From Melioribacteraceae bacterium (GTDB taxonomy: Bacteria > Bacteroidota > Ignavibacteria > Ignavibacteriales > Melioribacteraceae), in NCBI GenBank assembly GCA_027036655.1, contig JALWEC010000540.1, forward strand, positions 1 to 6,149: a stretch of DNA of 6,149 nt. Reading direction: 5' to 3'. The first letter of the stretch is position 1; the number at the start of each line of letters is the position of its first letter. The notes below the pieces were generated by a model, which worked only from the letters and a program-made list of their open reading frames with translations, made no database searches and was not told where the DNA came from. The position numbers were made by a program, and so were the translations under genes. Shown piece by piece: positions 5,731-6,149 of this stretch.

Positions 5731-6149
5731 CTACTTTACTAACAGTATTTTAATCGACTTTGTTAAACTATTGCCACCGTCATTGGAAAATGCTCTCAAG
5801 CTGACGATGTAAATTCCACTGCCAAATTTGCTTGCATCAAATTGAACCGAATATTTCCCCGGCGCTTGTTTCTTATTCACAAGCGTTGCAACCTCGCGCC
5901 CGAGAATATCGTAAACTGTTAATTGGACAGATAATTCAGGAGATTGCCGCGTCGCTCCGCTCCTCGCAATGACATAAGAGATTGTCGTAGTCGGGTTAAA
6001 CGGATTCGGATAATTCTGGGACAGTTCAAATTTTACGGGTGCGCCTACTTCAACTTCAGCAATTTCAGAATACTCAAAATTTCCGTCTATGTCTATTTGT
6101 TTCAATCTGTATTGAATACTCCCGCTCGGACAATTTTCATCCGTAAAAG
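5731..6149 (-). CDS. T9SS sorting-domain protein, 3' end only
   Basis: The C-terminal ~139 residues of a larger secreted protein; the frame is open to the window edge, so the true start lies beyond 6149. The first visible residues (FTDENCPSGSIQYRLKQIDIDG) match the linker domain of the neighbouring GLUG protein, followed by NYPNPFNPTTTISY, then VYDILGREVATLV, APGKYSVQFDASKFGSGIYIVSL and a basic end SIKILLVK. This is a type A T9SS sorting domain, which directs export across the outer membrane and is normally cleaved off. What the N-terminal part does cannot be told. VIARSGATRQSP, between ISY and the VYDILG strand, is the translation of a REP-like palindrome. The gene stops 31 bp before the GLUG gene, so they are probably co-transcribed. 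An internal TTG at 6103-6105 could be taken as a start, but homology runs straight through it. Confidence 0.9.
   Translation of the reverse strand, partial: FTDENCPSGSIQYRLKQIDIDGNFEYSEIAEVEVGAPVKFELSQNYPNPFNPTTTISYVIARSGATRQSPELSVQLTVYDILGREVATLVNKKQAPGKYSVQFDASKFGSGIYIVSLRAFSNDGGNSLTKSIKILLVK
5938..5976 (-). repeat. REP-like element inside a coding region
   Basis: On the minus strand it reads GTCATTGCGAGGAGCGGAGC and ends GCGGCAATCTCC, with the same ends as the elements at 99-139 and 266-298. ATTGC pairs with GCAAT. The element is read in frame as VIARSGATRQSP in the loop between two strands of the sorting domain, without causing a stop or frameshift. Confidence 0.85.
6023..6149 (-). repeat. 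127-bp perfect direct repeat, copy B
   Basis: Identical to 3130-3256 and running exactly to the last base of the window, so the real repeat may be longer. It codes for the linker/sorting-domain junction of the partial T9SS gene. Confidence 0.97.

Noticed and set aside
5700..5760. Possible promoter directly before the GLUG gene
   Set aside because: Only a poor CTGTTA-16-TATAAC match overlapping the end of the upstream gene; the 31-bp spacing makes read-through from that gene more likely.

Overview
The window looks like chromosomal sequence from a free-living member of the Bacteroidota/Chlorobi group, most likely an Ignavibacteria-type lineage. This is inferred from protein style: two proteins carry type IX secretion (T9SS) C-terminal sorting domains with the NYPNPFNPTTTI signature, one of them preceded by the LPVTLSSFSA...ELNWQTATEVNNYGF linker common in that lineage. 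The third is a TonB-dependent receptor with an N-terminal carboxypeptidase-regulatory-like domain. No rRNA or other taxonomic marker is present, so the placement is not firm.

Layout. All recognisable genes are on the minus strand and read from right to left. At the right edge (5731-6149) is the 3' end of a T9SS-secreted protein whose start lies outside the window. After 31 bp comes a complete 947-residue secreted protein built from two tandem ~360-residue modules of GLUG repeats, a linker domain and a T9SS sorting domain (2856-5699). After a further 69 bp, which contains a plausible sigma70-type promoter, comes a complete 788-residue TonB-dependent outer-membrane receptor (420-2786). The left 419 bp contain no convincing gene. 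They hold three copies or remnants of a dispersed palindromic (REP-like) element and a repeated 25-bp tail.

How the parts may work together. The two T9SS substrates are probably exported by Sec, passed through the type IX translocon and attached to or released from the cell surface. The receptor would import an unknown ligand across the outer membrane using TonB. Short spacing suggests that the first two genes are co-transcribed. The receptor may be part of the same transcript or use its own promoter. No SusD-like partner, enzyme or transport gene is visible to identify a substrate.

The most notable signals are at the sequence level. (1) A copy of the REP-like palindrome lies in frame inside the sorting domain of the rightmost protein, where it encodes VIARSGATRQSP. 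(2) A perfect 127-bp direct repeat is shared by the two T9SS genes. It ends abruptly at a stretch where 10 of 15 consecutive codons differ only synonymously, which points to recent gene conversion or an assembly junction. (3) The GLUG protein has a whole-module internal duplication and, within the second module, an 81-bp tandem repeat. I found no convincing new multi-gene system, CRISPR array, RNA gene or mobile-element transposase.
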